Positions 23,845-30,777 of a stretch of 64,000 nt of DNA are shown in pieces. This DNA comes from UBA2387 sp019454665. GTDB taxonomy: Bacteria; Armatimonadota; Fimbriimonadia; Fimbriimonadales; Fimbriimonadaceae. The stretch's first letter is position 1. Each line of letters begins with the position of its first letter. The notes under the pieces are model-generated. The model was given only the letters and a program-made list of their open reading frames with translations, ran no database searches and was not told the origin of the DNA. A program made the translations under genes and the position numbers. The DNA is taken from NCBI GenBank assembly GCA_045862995.1, contig BTVX01000011.1:35539-99538 (forward strand), written 5' to 3'.

Positions 23845-24572
23845 GCGGTCGCCTCGTCCTCGTCGGTACGCCCATCGGCAACTTGGGGGACCTCAGCCCT
23901 CGGGCGCGCGAGGCGCTGGATGCCGCCGAAGGCTGGATCGTCGAGGACACGCGCGTCAGCGGCAAGCTCCAGTCGGCGATGGGTCTCCGCAAGCCGATGC
24001 GGGTCCTCAACGAGCACACCAGTGAAGCGAAGATCGAGGCCTATGTTCGCGAGATCGCGGCGGGGGCGACGCTGGCCCTGCTCACCGATGCCGGGATGCC
24101 CGCGATCAGCGACCCCGGCGCGCTCATCGTGGACGCGTGCCGCAACCAGGGCCTCGACGTGGACGTCGTCCCCGGCCCGAGCGCCGTCGGCACGGCTTTG
24201 GCCCTTAGCGGATTCTTCGCGCAGCGGTATGCGTTTCTTGGCTTTCCGCCGCGCAAGGCGTCGGCGGCTCAAGCCCTGTTCGCCGAGTTCGCCGAGTCGC
24301 CCCTGACGCTGGTGTGCTTCGAGTCGTGCCACCGCATCGAGCCGACGATGCTGGCAGCGGGACGGGCATTGGGTTCGCGACGCTTTGCCGTGTGCCGCGA
24401 ACTGACCAAACTCCATCAGCAAGTGGTGCGTGGCGTTCTTCCCGACGTTCCTGCCGAACAAGCTATGCCGAGGCGTGGCGAGTTCACTTTGGTGATCGAG
24501 GGCCTGCGCCGAACCAAAACGGCGCCCGAAGGCGTCCAATCCGATGAAGGTGACACGGACTCCTTCAGGTAA
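23841..24572 (+). CDS. rsmI: 16S rRNA (cytidine1402-2'-O)-methyltransferase
   Basis: A SAM-dependent tetrapyrrole-methylase-fold enzyme that methylates the ribose of C1402 in the decoding centre. VGTPIGNLGDLSPRAREAL, EDTRVSGKL and LLTDAGMPAISDPG, followed by the VVPGPSA motif, are all diagnostic of RsmI. The ATG overlaps the preceding stop by ATGA. The 243-residue length is slightly short of the common ~280, with the C-terminal winged part reduced. Confidence 0.94.
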   Translation: MSGRLVLVGTPIGNLGDLSPRAREALDAAEGWIVEDTRVSGKLQSAMGLRKPMRVLNEHTSEAKIEAYVREIAAGATLALLTDAGMPAISDPGALIVDACRNQGLDVDVVPGPSAVGTALALSGFFAQRYAFLGFPPRKASAAQALFAEFAESPLTLVCFESCHRIEPTMLAAGRALGSRRFAVCRELTKLHQQVVRGVLPDVPAEQAMPRRGEFTLVIEGLRRTKTAPEGVQSDEGDTDSFR

Positions 24573-24632
24573 CATTCGACGGACGCGTCCTGAGTGGCGG
24601 GTCTCGGCGTTGCCGAACTTGAGGATTGGACG

Positions 24633-25574
24633 ATGTTGAAAGGATTCTTCTTGGCGCTGATCGCCCTCGTCACGCTCGTCGCAGGCGCGTTTGGCCAGTC
24701 GCGCGATGGTAGTTACCGGTTGCGTAGCGACGATGTGTTGCTCGTGTTGGTCTATGGCGAAACGCCGGCCAACGTCCAGATTCCCGTCGGCCCCGATGGC
24801 AACATCAGCGCTCCGTACGTGGGCACGATCCGCGCGGCGGGCAAGACGACCAAGGAACTCGAAGAAGAGCTGACCGACCTTTACCGCGTCAAGCTCAAGC
24901 TGCGCGACCCGGTGGTCTCGGTCTCGGTGGTGCTGTACCGCGCGATCCGTGCTTCGGTCACGGGCTTCGTGAACCGACCCGGCATCGTGGACGGCCTCAA
25001 GCCCGGCGACACGTTGCTCACGCTGCTGGCCGCCGGCGGTGGCCCGGTGGTGGATCGGTCCGACATGCGCCACGCCACGCTGCGACGCCAGAATTCCCCC
25101 GAACTCATCCCGATTGACCTCTATGCGTTGTTGCGTTTGGGCGACACCAGCCAAAACTACGAGCTTCAGGACGGCGACGAGCTGATCGTCCCCGAGGACG
25201 TCAAGAACCGCATCCTTGTTTTGGGCGCGGTCGGCCGACCGGGCACGTTCCCCTACAAGGAGCCGATGACGGTCATGGATGCCGTGGCGGCGGCAGGTGG
25301 CACGATCCGCTACGTTTCGAAGCTCAGCGACGCGACGATCATCCGCGAGATGGACGGTGCTCCTGGCCAGTTCATGCGCATCCGCGCCAACATGGCGAAC
25401 TTCATCGCCAAAGGCGACAGCACGCAGAACATCGCCCTCGAGCCCGGCGACCTGATCTACATCCCCGAGACGGCCACGCCGGACGTGCAGCGCATCGGCA
25501 CGATCGCCAGCACGTTCTACTTCCTCGACCAGTTCTTCCGCAACCAGAGCTTCCTCCGGTTGCTGGGCGGCTAA
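24633..25574 (+). CDS. Wza-like polysaccharide export protein (SLBB)
   Basis: A secreted outer-membrane-type polysaccharide exporter of 313 residues. A signal peptide (LKGFFLALIALVTLVAGAFGQ) leads into the Poly_export domain (YRLRSDDVLLVLVYGETPANVQIPVGPDG) and then SLBB domains (VTGFVNRPGIVDGLKPGDTLL and VLGAVGRPGTFPYKEPMTVMDAV). No lipobox Cys is seen, unlike enterobacterial Wza. The ATG at 24633 is chosen because it starts the signal peptide and follows a GAGG; the open frame begins at a GTG at 24594. Other capsule genes are not in the window. Confidence 0.9.
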   Translation: MLKGFFLALIALVTLVAGAFGQSRDGSYRLRSDDVLLVLVYGETPANVQIPVGPDGNISAPYVGTIRAAGKTTKELEEELTDLYRVKLKLRDPVVSVSVVLYRAIRASVTGFVNRPGIVDGLKPGDTLLTLLAAGGGPVVDRSDMRHATLRRQNSPELIPIDLYALLRLGDTSQNYELQDGDELIVPEDVKNRILVLGAVGRPGTFPYKEPMTVMDAVAAAGGTIRYVSKLSDATIIREMDGAPGQFMRIRANMANFIAKGDSTQNIALEPGDLIYIPETATPDVQRIGTIASTFYFLDQFFRNQSFLRLLGG

Positions 25575-25592
25575 CCGCCTTACGAGCCACCG

Positions 25593-25629
25593 AACACCCT
25601 GAGGCGAAGGTCGCCGCAGGGGTGTTTTT
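25593..25629 (+). terminator. Intrinsic terminator after the Wza-like gene
   Basis: AACACCCTG and CAGGGGTGTT form a stem with a GC-rich interior, followed by a run of T, 19 nt after the stop codon. Confidence 0.8.
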
Positions 25630-25636
25630 CTTGGAG

Positions 25637-25798
25637 GGACCCGCTCCGTCGGGTCCATCTACGTTCGGGCATGACGGAGCATGCCCCTCCACTTCCGTCA
25701 GGACTGGAGGGCGAGACTCGACGAGCCAAGTCCCCTAAGAAGGCTCCGCAAGCGTCCCCCGCCATGACTTGCCATCGAGGGCACAACGGAGTGTGCCC
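25637..25798. repeat. Cluster of three hairpins with a conserved 8-nt loop
   Basis: Three elements (25637-25656, 25667-25686 and 25779-25798) each have a 6-bp perfect stem and an 8-nt loop. Loops are GCTCCGTC (reverse complement of GACGGAGC), GACGGAGC and AACGGAGT. Stems differ (GGACCC/GGGTCC, GGGCAT/ATGCCC, GGGCAC/GTGCCC) but keep pairing, including a compensatory T-A to C-G change between the second and third. They fill the gap between two convergent genes. Confidence 0.7.
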
Positions 25799-25823
25799 CT
25801 CGAACAAGCCTGTTGCGAATGCG

Positions 25824-27305
25824 CTACTTCTCAAACGCCACGAACGCCCGCTCCAGCCGGACCTGCGCGGCGAGCTTCTGCGAGCCGGCCATCGCCTCCC
25901 GCGCGTCGAGGTCGGGGGTCCAGTCCTCGTCGCGCACCCGCTCGAAGCCGGGGCGAAGCGCGTCGTACGACCCTCGGTAAAGGCCTTCGCCCGGCAGGAA
26001 GCTGTATTCAAGGGCGTTGCGCGCGAACGTCTTGAGCTGGCGATAGTCGAACCCGTAGCTGCGGACGGCGCGGACGTACTCGTTCGTCAGGTTGGAGCGG
26101 CTGACGCCCTCGTCGTCGGTATTGAGAGTCACGGGGATGCCGTTCTCCAGATAGAGGTGGATGGGGTGCCGGTCGCCTTCCGCCTTGAGGATCGAGGCGT
26201 TGCTGGTCAGGCACACCTCGACGGCCACTCGCCGCTCGCGCATCATGGCGAGCAGTCCGGGCAGGTCGTCTTCCCAGGCGATCGAAATGCCGTGGCCGAT
26301 GCGTTGCGCGTGGCCCTTGACGATGGTCTGCCGAATGCGGTTGCGCATCGTCTCGAAGGGCGATATCTCCAGCGTCAACTCGCCCGCGTGGAGCGTCAGC
26401 GGTGGCTGGCCGTAGCGTCGCCACAGGTAGTCAATCATCTCCATCTGCCGCTCGAAGTTAAGGCGACCTGTGACGAAGTCCTCGGGGGCCACGATGTTGA
26501 GCGAGACCACGCGGGGGGACGCCTGGGCGATGGCCATGCCCGCCATGATCTGGGCGAAGAACGCGTCGTTCTCGGCCAGCCGGTTGGCCGAGAACACGTA
26601 GCGCACCGTTGTGGGGCTGGCAGGGTCGAACACGTCGAACCCGAGCCGCTTGGAGATTTCGGCGTCCCGCTCCTCGACGAACTTCACCGAGGCCTCCACC
26701 AAGGCCGGAAGTCGTGGCGCGAGGGCGGCGTGGGCCTCGTCGAGGTCCTTGGTCGAAGGCAGGTTGGCCATGAACGCCGAGTACGCCGGACCTGGCGAAA
26801 CCGAGGTCATCAGCTCCAGGTACTGGATGTTCTGGGCGCGGGCACGGTCAATGACCTCGAACAGGATGTCGCTCGACGAACGGCCCGTGTTCGCAGGGCC
26901 GATGTACTGAAACGTGTCGAAGAAGTGGTCGTGCCCGCTCTTCACGGCGGGGAACGAGCCGGCCATGCTCACGGCATACATGAACTGCCGATAGTAGAGC
27001 CAGTTCTCCTGCAGTTGTCGCGCGGGAACGGTCGTTTCGCCCGCTTCGCGTTGAAAGAGCGTCGTCTTGAGGTTGAAGTGCAACCCCGTGGCCACGGCAT
27101 GGTCGAGCATGAAGTCCGAGTAGATCGCCCCCGTGACGTGGTTGTGCAGGTCCGCCCCCTTGGGCATCTGCTTCAGGAACGCGATGAGTTCGGGCTCGCT
27201 GCGCTTGGCCCTCTCGAACCGCTCGGCGGTGGACCGCTCATCGGCCCAGAGCGAGGCGAACGAGAGGGCGAGAGCGAGGACCCAAAGGCAGCGGGTGGTC
27301 TTCAT
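25824..27305 (-). CDS. Secreted adenosine-deaminase-like metalloenzyme
   Basis: A 493-residue amidohydrolase-fold enzyme of the adenosine deaminase/ADGF type. An N-terminal signal peptide (TTRCLWVLALALSFASLWA) implies export. Metal and substrate residues are in place: HxH in DLHNHVTGA, His and Glu in TLHAGELTLE, His in RIGHGISIAW and the Asp pair in TLNTDDEGVSRSNLTNEY. Export and the long insert-containing N-terminal half resemble ADGF/CECR1-like proteins. It probably deaminates extracellular or periplasmic adenosine. The ATG at 27305 lies 5 nt after a TATGCT box. Confidence 0.87.
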   Translation of the reverse strand: MKTTRCLWVLALALSFASLWADERSTAERFERAKRSEPELIAFLKQMPKGADLHNHVTGAIYSDFMLDHAVATGLHFNLKTTLFQREAGETTVPARQLQENWLYYRQFMYAVSMAGSFPAVKSGHDHFFDTFQYIGPANTGRSSSDILFEVIDRARAQNIQYLELMTSVSPGPAYSAFMANLPSTKDLDEAHAALAPRLPALVEASVKFVEERDAEISKRLGFDVFDPASPTTVRYVFSANRLAENDAFFAQIMAGMAIAQASPRVVSLNIVAPEDFVTGRLNFERQMEMIDYLWRRYGQPPLTLHAGELTLEISPFETMRNRIRQTIVKGHAQRIGHGISIAWEDDLPGLLAMMRERRVAVEVCLTSNASILKAEGDRHPIHLYLENGIPVTLNTDDEGVSRSNLTNEYVRAVRSYGFDYRQLKTFARNALEYSFLPGEGLYRGSYDALRPGFERVRDEDWTPDLDAREAMAGSQKLAAQVRLERAFVAFEK

Positions 27306-27310
27306 GACCA

Positions 27311-27316
27311 AGCATA
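27311..27316 (-). promoter_or_regulatory. -10 box of the adenosine-deaminase-like gene (TATGCT)
   Basis: On the minus strand TATGCT is followed by TGGTC and the ATG, a 5-nt spacing that leaves no ribosome-binding site. Confidence 0.55.
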
Positions 27317-27337
27317 GACCACCCGCCGCGTTCTAAG

Positions 27338-28318
27338 CTACGCGTGCTCGGAGTGCTTCGCGGGCCAGAGCTTCGAAGCCACCATCGAGCCCCCGACAAG
27401 GGCGACCACCAGACCCAGCGAGAGCACGATCGGCACCTTGAACTTCTCATCGCCGACCCACTGGTGCATGTAGCCCGTGAACAGCAGCTTGCCGCCCACC
27501 CAGACCAGCACGGCGGCCAACGCGTACTTCAGGTAGTGGAACATGCCCACCAGGCCGCCGACGGCGAAGTAGAGCGCGCGAAGGCCGAGGATCGCGAACA
27601 CGTTGGACGTGAACACGATGAACGGATCGGGCGTGATCGCCAGAATCGCGGGGATCGAGTCCACGGCGAACACGAGGTCGGTGAACTCGACGACGAGCAA
27701 CACGACGAACAGGGGCGTGGCCATCCACTTGCCCACCCGCTTCACGAAGAACTTGTCGCCTTCGTAGTCGTCCGTCACGGGCATGAAGCGCCGCACCAGG
27801 CGGAGCAGGGGACTGGTTTTCGGGTCGAACTCGCCCTTCTTGGGCAGGATCATCTTGATGCCCGTCAGGATGAGGAACGCGCCGAACACGAACACCATCC
27901 AAGCGAACCGCTGAAGCAACTCGATGCCGGCGAAGATCATGATGGCGCGCATGACCAGCGCCCCCACGATGCCCCAGAACAGCACCTTGTGCTGATACTT
28001 GGCCGGCACGGCGAACGCCGAGAACACCATCCAGAACACGAAGATGTTGTCCACGCTCAGGGCCTTCTCGATGAGATAGCCGGTGAGGTACTTCATCGTG
28101 TATTCGCGGCCGACGTCGGCGCCCTGCGCCGAGAAGTGCCAGTACACGACCCCCGAGAACGCCAGGCCGAGGGCGATCCAGACGGCGCTCCAAGTCAGCG
28201 CCTCCTTGATCTTCACCTCGTGCGATTTGCGGTGGAAGACGCCCAAGTCGAGGGCGAGCAACGAGAGGATCAGCGCCATAAAGCTGATCCACAGCCACGA
28301 TGGAATGTCGTACGTCAT
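27338..28318 (-). CDS. TerC family integral membrane protein
   Basis: A 326-residue TerC/Alx-family membrane protein with about seven to nine helices. The acidic membrane motifs are present: VDNIFVFWMVF near residue 90 and FAVDSIPAILAITPDPFIVFTSN near residue 220. The family includes the manganese exporters MntP-like Alx and YoaB and tellurite-resistance TerC. Control by a manganese riboswitch directly upstream strongly supports a role in Mn(II) efflux. The ATG at 28318 follows a GGAG Shine-Dalgarno; the longer frame upstream is riboswitch sequence and not coding. Confidence 0.93.
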   Translation of the reverse strand: MTYDIPSWLWISFMALILSLLALDLGVFHRKSHEVKIKEALTWSAVWIALGLAFSGVVYWHFSAQGADVGREYTMKYLTGYLIEKALSVDNIFVFWMVFSAFAVPAKYQHKVLFWGIVGALVMRAIMIFAGIELLQRFAWMVFVFGAFLILTGIKMILPKKGEFDPKTSPLLRLVRRFMPVTDDYEGDKFFVKRVGKWMATPLFVVLLVVEFTDLVFAVDSIPAILAITPDPFIVFTSNVFAILGLRALYFAVGGLVGMFHYLKYALAAVLVWVGGKLLFTGYMHQWVGDEKFKVPIVLSLGLVVALVGGSMVASKLWPAKHSEHA

Positions 28319-28333
28319 AGGTCTCCAAAACCG

Positions 28334-28371
28334 AAAAACCTCCACCGCTGGCAGGTGCCAAGGGTGGAGGT
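28334..28371 (-). terminator. Riboswitch-controlled intrinsic terminator
   Basis: On the minus strand ACCTCCACC (28371-28363) pairs with GGTGGAGGT (28346-28338), followed by a T-run (28338-28334), 16 nt before the TerC start. The 5' arm contains the CCTCC that also forms the 3' strand of the riboswitch P1 helix, so ligand binding and termination compete. Confidence 0.85.
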
Positions 28372-28452
28372 CTCGCGTTTCTGGCGGCGCCGGCTCGTTT
28401 CCGAGCGTATTGACGACGGTCGCCCCTGCGGTTGCAGGCGCTACTCCCCTCC
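28366..28452 (-). ncRNA. yybP-ykoY manganese riboswitch aptamer
   Basis: The minus strand carries the class signature GGGGAGTAGCG at 28449-28439, then GTCGTCAATACG, an apical CTCGGAAACGAG hairpin, CCGGC and the closing GCGAGACC. P1 can form between GGAGG (28452-28448) and CCTCC (28370-28366). This class binds Mn(II) at the interface of its two loops. Here binding would hold P1 and block the terminator, turning on the TerC gene. Sequence, order and downstream gene all match the class. Confidence 0.95.
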
Positions 28453-28476
28453 GGGGGAGTTCTTCGATTGGGGCAC

Positions 28477-28482
28477 AATGTA
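28477..28482 (-). promoter_or_regulatory. Probable -10 box of the riboswitch transcript (TACATT)
   Basis: TACATT on the minus strand ends 24 nt before the aptamer P1 strand, a suitable place for transcription to start just upstream of the riboswitch. A clear -35 box is not evident. Confidence 0.4.
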
Positions 28483-28563
28483 CCCCAAACCGAACGGTGC
28501 GCACCGGCAAGGGACGTTTTCAGGTCCATTGGCGGGGGTCGCGCGTCTGAAAACCAACACCCC

Positions 28564-29718
28564 ATGCTCGCAGCACTTCTTATTGGATGCCTGGCCTTGC
28601 AGCCCGTTGAAGTCCCTTTCCGCGTCGGCGCAGACGCCATCGTGCTGGATCTCGAGGTCAACGGCCGCAAGGTGTCGGCGATGTTCGACACGGGTTTTTC
28701 GGGCACGCTCGCGATCCAAGAGGGCGTGAACATCGGCGCTGCCTCGGGCACCCAGCGGTTGCGCGACTTCGTCGGATCGTTCGAGGCCAAGACGGTGCCG
28801 ATCAAGACGCTGCGGCTTGGCGGCAGGGACCTCGCGGCGCCAGATATGTCCGCCGTCCAAAAGCCCATGGGCCACATGACGGCCAGCTACAACACGCACA
28901 CGGACGGCATTTTGGGGTTCGAGCCGTTCCGCGACCACGTGCTGGAGATCAACTTCGCCCGCAAGGTGCTGGTCATCCACCCCTCGTCGCACGATGTTTC
29001 GGCGCGCACGCCGGATGGCGACAGGACCTTCCTCACGCGGCTGCTTCCCATCGGGCACGACTCGCTCGAAATGAGTGCAGTCACCCCGTCGGGGAAGCGG
29101 ATGACGCTGGCGCTCGACACGGGCAACGCGTTCTTCGCCGTCACGCACCGCGACGTGCTGGAGCGGACCGAGCTTTGGGATCCGAAGGAAGAGCCGCGGT
29201 TCTTGAAGCAAGCTTACGTGGCGTCGGGGCTGGTGGACAACTTCCTCAAGCGCATGCCGCCGATGACCGTGTTCGGCGTTCCCATCGGGTCGAGCGTGTG
29301 GTCCATCATCGCGCTGCCATCGAGCACGGCCGAATCGGATGGCACGGTGGGTTTCGGGTTTCTGAAGCACTTCAACACGACGATTGATTTTGGTCGGCGG
29401 CGGGTGTGGTTCGAACGCGTCTCGGACAAGGTTGAGAACGACGCCCCTGCCGAGGTGGGTCTCATCGCGCGGCGCGCCCCCCGCGAAACACGGTTCACGG
29501 TCGTGCGCATCGTCAAGGGTGGCCCCGCAGAGCAGGTGGGCGTGCGGGAAGGCGACCAACTGCTTGGTGTGGATGGCCAAGACTTGGTCAACCTGGCCGA
29601 CAAAGACGTCGAGCAGCTACTGGAAGGCGCGGCGGGAACCGAGGTGCGGTTGGCGCTCTCGCGCCATGGGGCACCGATCCGCGTGACGGCGGTGCGGCAG
29701 TCGCTGGTGAATCCCTAA
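28564..29718 (+). CDS. Retropepsin-like aspartyl protease with C-terminal PDZ
   Basis: A 384-residue exported protein. A short N-terminal hydrophobic segment (LAALLIGCLALQP) is followed by two retropepsin-like halves, each with an Asp-Thr-Gly (MFDTGFSGTL near residue 42, LALDTGNAFF near residue 182). A PDZ domain ends the protein (VRIVKGGPAEQVGVREGDQLLGVDGQDLVNL). Two DTG motifs in one chain suggest a pepsin-like intramolecular active site. It diverges from the TerC gene. The substrate is unknown; envelope proteolysis is a reasonable inference. Confidence 0.82.
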   Translation: MLAALLIGCLALQPVEVPFRVGADAIVLDLEVNGRKVSAMFDTGFSGTLAIQEGVNIGAASGTQRLRDFVGSFEAKTVPIKTLRLGGRDLAAPDMSAVQKPMGHMTASYNTHTDGILGFEPFRDHVLEINFARKVLVIHPSSHDVSARTPDGDRTFLTRLLPIGHDSLEMSAVTPSGKRMTLALDTGNAFFAVTHRDVLERTELWDPKEEPRFLKQAYVASGLVDNFLKRMPPMTVFGVPIGSSVWSIIALPSSTAESDGTVGFGFLKHFNTTIDFGRRRVWFERVSDKVENDAPAEVGLIARRAPRETRFTVVRIVKGGPAEQVGVREGDQLLGVDGQDLVNLADKDVEQLLEGAAGTEVRLALSRHGAPIRVTAVRQSLVNP

Positions 29719-29723
29719 GGGGA

Positions 29724-29981
29724 TCAGGACTCGTGCGGATAGACGGCGATGCGTCGTCGGGCGGTCGGCCCTTCGAACTTCACCTGTCCCTCGATCTTCG
29801 CGTAGAGCGTGTGATCGTTGCCCATGCCCACGTTGGGGCCGGGGTAGAACTGCGTGCCGCGCTGCCGAACGAGGATCGAGCCGGCCTTGACCAACTCGCC
29901 GCCGTAGCGCTTGACGCCGAGGCGCTGCGAGTTCGAATCGCGACCGTTGCGGGATGAACCTTGACCTTTTTTATGTGCCAT
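29724..29981 (-). CDS. rpmA: 50S ribosomal protein bL27
   Basis: An 85-residue ribosomal protein whose N-terminal tail reaches the peptidyl-transferase centre. MAHKKGQGSSRNGRDSNSQRLG, then VKRYGGELVKAGSILVRQRG and FYPGPNVGMGNDHTL, are canonical. It begins directly with MAHKKG, so it lacks the cleavable extension known in Firmicutes. It is cotranscribed 23 nt after rplU, the standard pairing. Confidence 0.98.
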   Translation of the reverse strand: MAHKKGQGSSRNGRDSNSQRLGVKRYGGELVKAGSILVRQRGTQFYPGPNVGMGNDHTLYAKIEGQVKFEGPTARRRIAVYPHES

Positions 29982-30004
29982 GGGATAAAACCTCGTGGTT
30001 GGGC

Positions 30005-30322
30005 TTACGCGCCTGCTTGGACTTCCTTGACCCGGAGGTGCGTCTGCGGCTGTCGGTGGCCCCAGCGGCGGCGCTGGTTCTTCTTGGGCTTGTAGTTGAA
30101 GCCCACGATTTTCTTCGCCTTGCCTTGTCGAACGATCTCGGCCGTGACCGAGGCGCCCTTCACGAACGGGGAGCCGACCTTCACGTGGTCGCCATCGCAG
30201 ATCATCACGACCTCGTCCAAATTGACGACGGTGCCGGGCTCGCCCTCGAGCTTCTCGACGATTAGGAGCCCTTCGGCCTCGGCTTTGTATTGCTTGCCAC
30301 CGGTCTTGACGATCGCGTACAT
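30005..30322 (-). CDS. rplU: 50S ribosomal protein bL21
   Basis: A 105-residue large-subunit protein. It begins with the family N-terminus YAIVKTGGKQYKAEAEG and contains VGSPFVKGASVTAEIV and KIVGFNYKPKKNQRRRWGHRQ. The ATG at 30322 is chosen because it gives this N-terminus and has an AAGGA ribosome-binding site; the frame is open further to 30370. Its -35/-10 promoter lies about 50 nt upstream, leaving a short 5' leader with a small GCTCCC/GGGAGT hairpin. Confidence 0.97.
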   Translation of the reverse strand: MYAIVKTGGKQYKAEAEGLLIVEKLEGEPGTVVNLDEVVMICDGDHVKVGSPFVKGASVTAEIVRQGKAKKIVGFNYKPKKNQRRRWGHRQPQTHLRVKEVQAGA

Positions 30323-30368
30323 GGGTTGGATGTCCTTGCCCGACTCCCACGGGAGCCAGCAAACACGC

Positions 30369-30398
30369 ATTATGCCCGTTCCACGGCCTCTGGGTCAA
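30369..30398 (-). promoter_or_regulatory. rplU-rpmA promoter, TTGACC-N18-CATAAT
   Basis: On the minus strand TTGACC (30398-30393) and CATAAT (30374-30369) are separated by 18 bp. The same hexamers and spacing recur at the tRNA-His promoter (43793-43822). This is a leadered promoter of the housekeeping type. Confidence 0.75.
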
Positions 30399-30504
30399 GC
30401 GGGTGGGCCTTTGAGGCGCGTTTGGTACGAAATGCCCGCCGCCGGAACCCGTTCCCTGCACAATGGCTGAGGCGTCCCACCGCATGGCGAGTCCTTTGAT
30501 TCGC

Positions 30505-30510
30505 TAGAAT
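30505..30510 (+). promoter_or_regulatory. -10 box of the efflux operon (TAGAAT)
   Basis: TAGAAT is followed by 9 nt and the ATG at 30520. An earlier ATG at 30511 is only one base after the box and would be excluded from the transcript, which supports the later start. Confidence 0.5.
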
Positions 30511-30519
30511 ATGAAAAAC

Positions 30520-30777
30520 ATGTCGGAGGACGCGAAGTTGAAAAAGTGTGAAGTGTTCTACGGCTCGGTCACGGTCGGCGAACGCGGGCAGGTGGTTGTT
30601 CCCGCCGAAGCGCGCGCCGAACTCGGATTCGAGCCCGGAGACAAATTGCTGGTTATGAAGCACCCTCTCTACGACGGGATCGTCATGTTCAAGATAGACG
30701 CCGTGCGCGAGTTCTTGGACCACTTCCAAGCCGGTCTCCAAGCCATCGAGCGCAAAGAGACGGAGGATGGATCTTGA
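30520..30777 (+). CDS. AbrB/SpoVT-type DNA-binding protein
   Basis: An 85-residue swapped-hairpin AbrB-fold protein: VTVGERGQVVVPAEARAELGFEPGDKLLVMK is the signature segment, followed by a short C-terminal helix (AVREFLDHFQAGLQAIERK) that may serve for oligomerisation. Such proteins act as transcription factors or antitoxins. No toxin follows; instead it heads a TolC-MFP-RND operon, with the next gene starting at a TTG that overlaps its stop (TTGA). A role as the operon's regulator is the simplest inference. Confidence 0.82.
   Translation: MSEDAKLKKCEVFYGSVTVGERGQVVVPAEARAELGFEPGDKLLVMKHPLYDGIVMFKIDAVREFLDHFQAGLQAIERKETEDGS

Noticed and set aside
28319..28510. N-terminal extension of TerC
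   Set aside because: The open frame continues upstream, but this stretch is the riboswitch and its terminator, and the family N-terminus starts at 28318.
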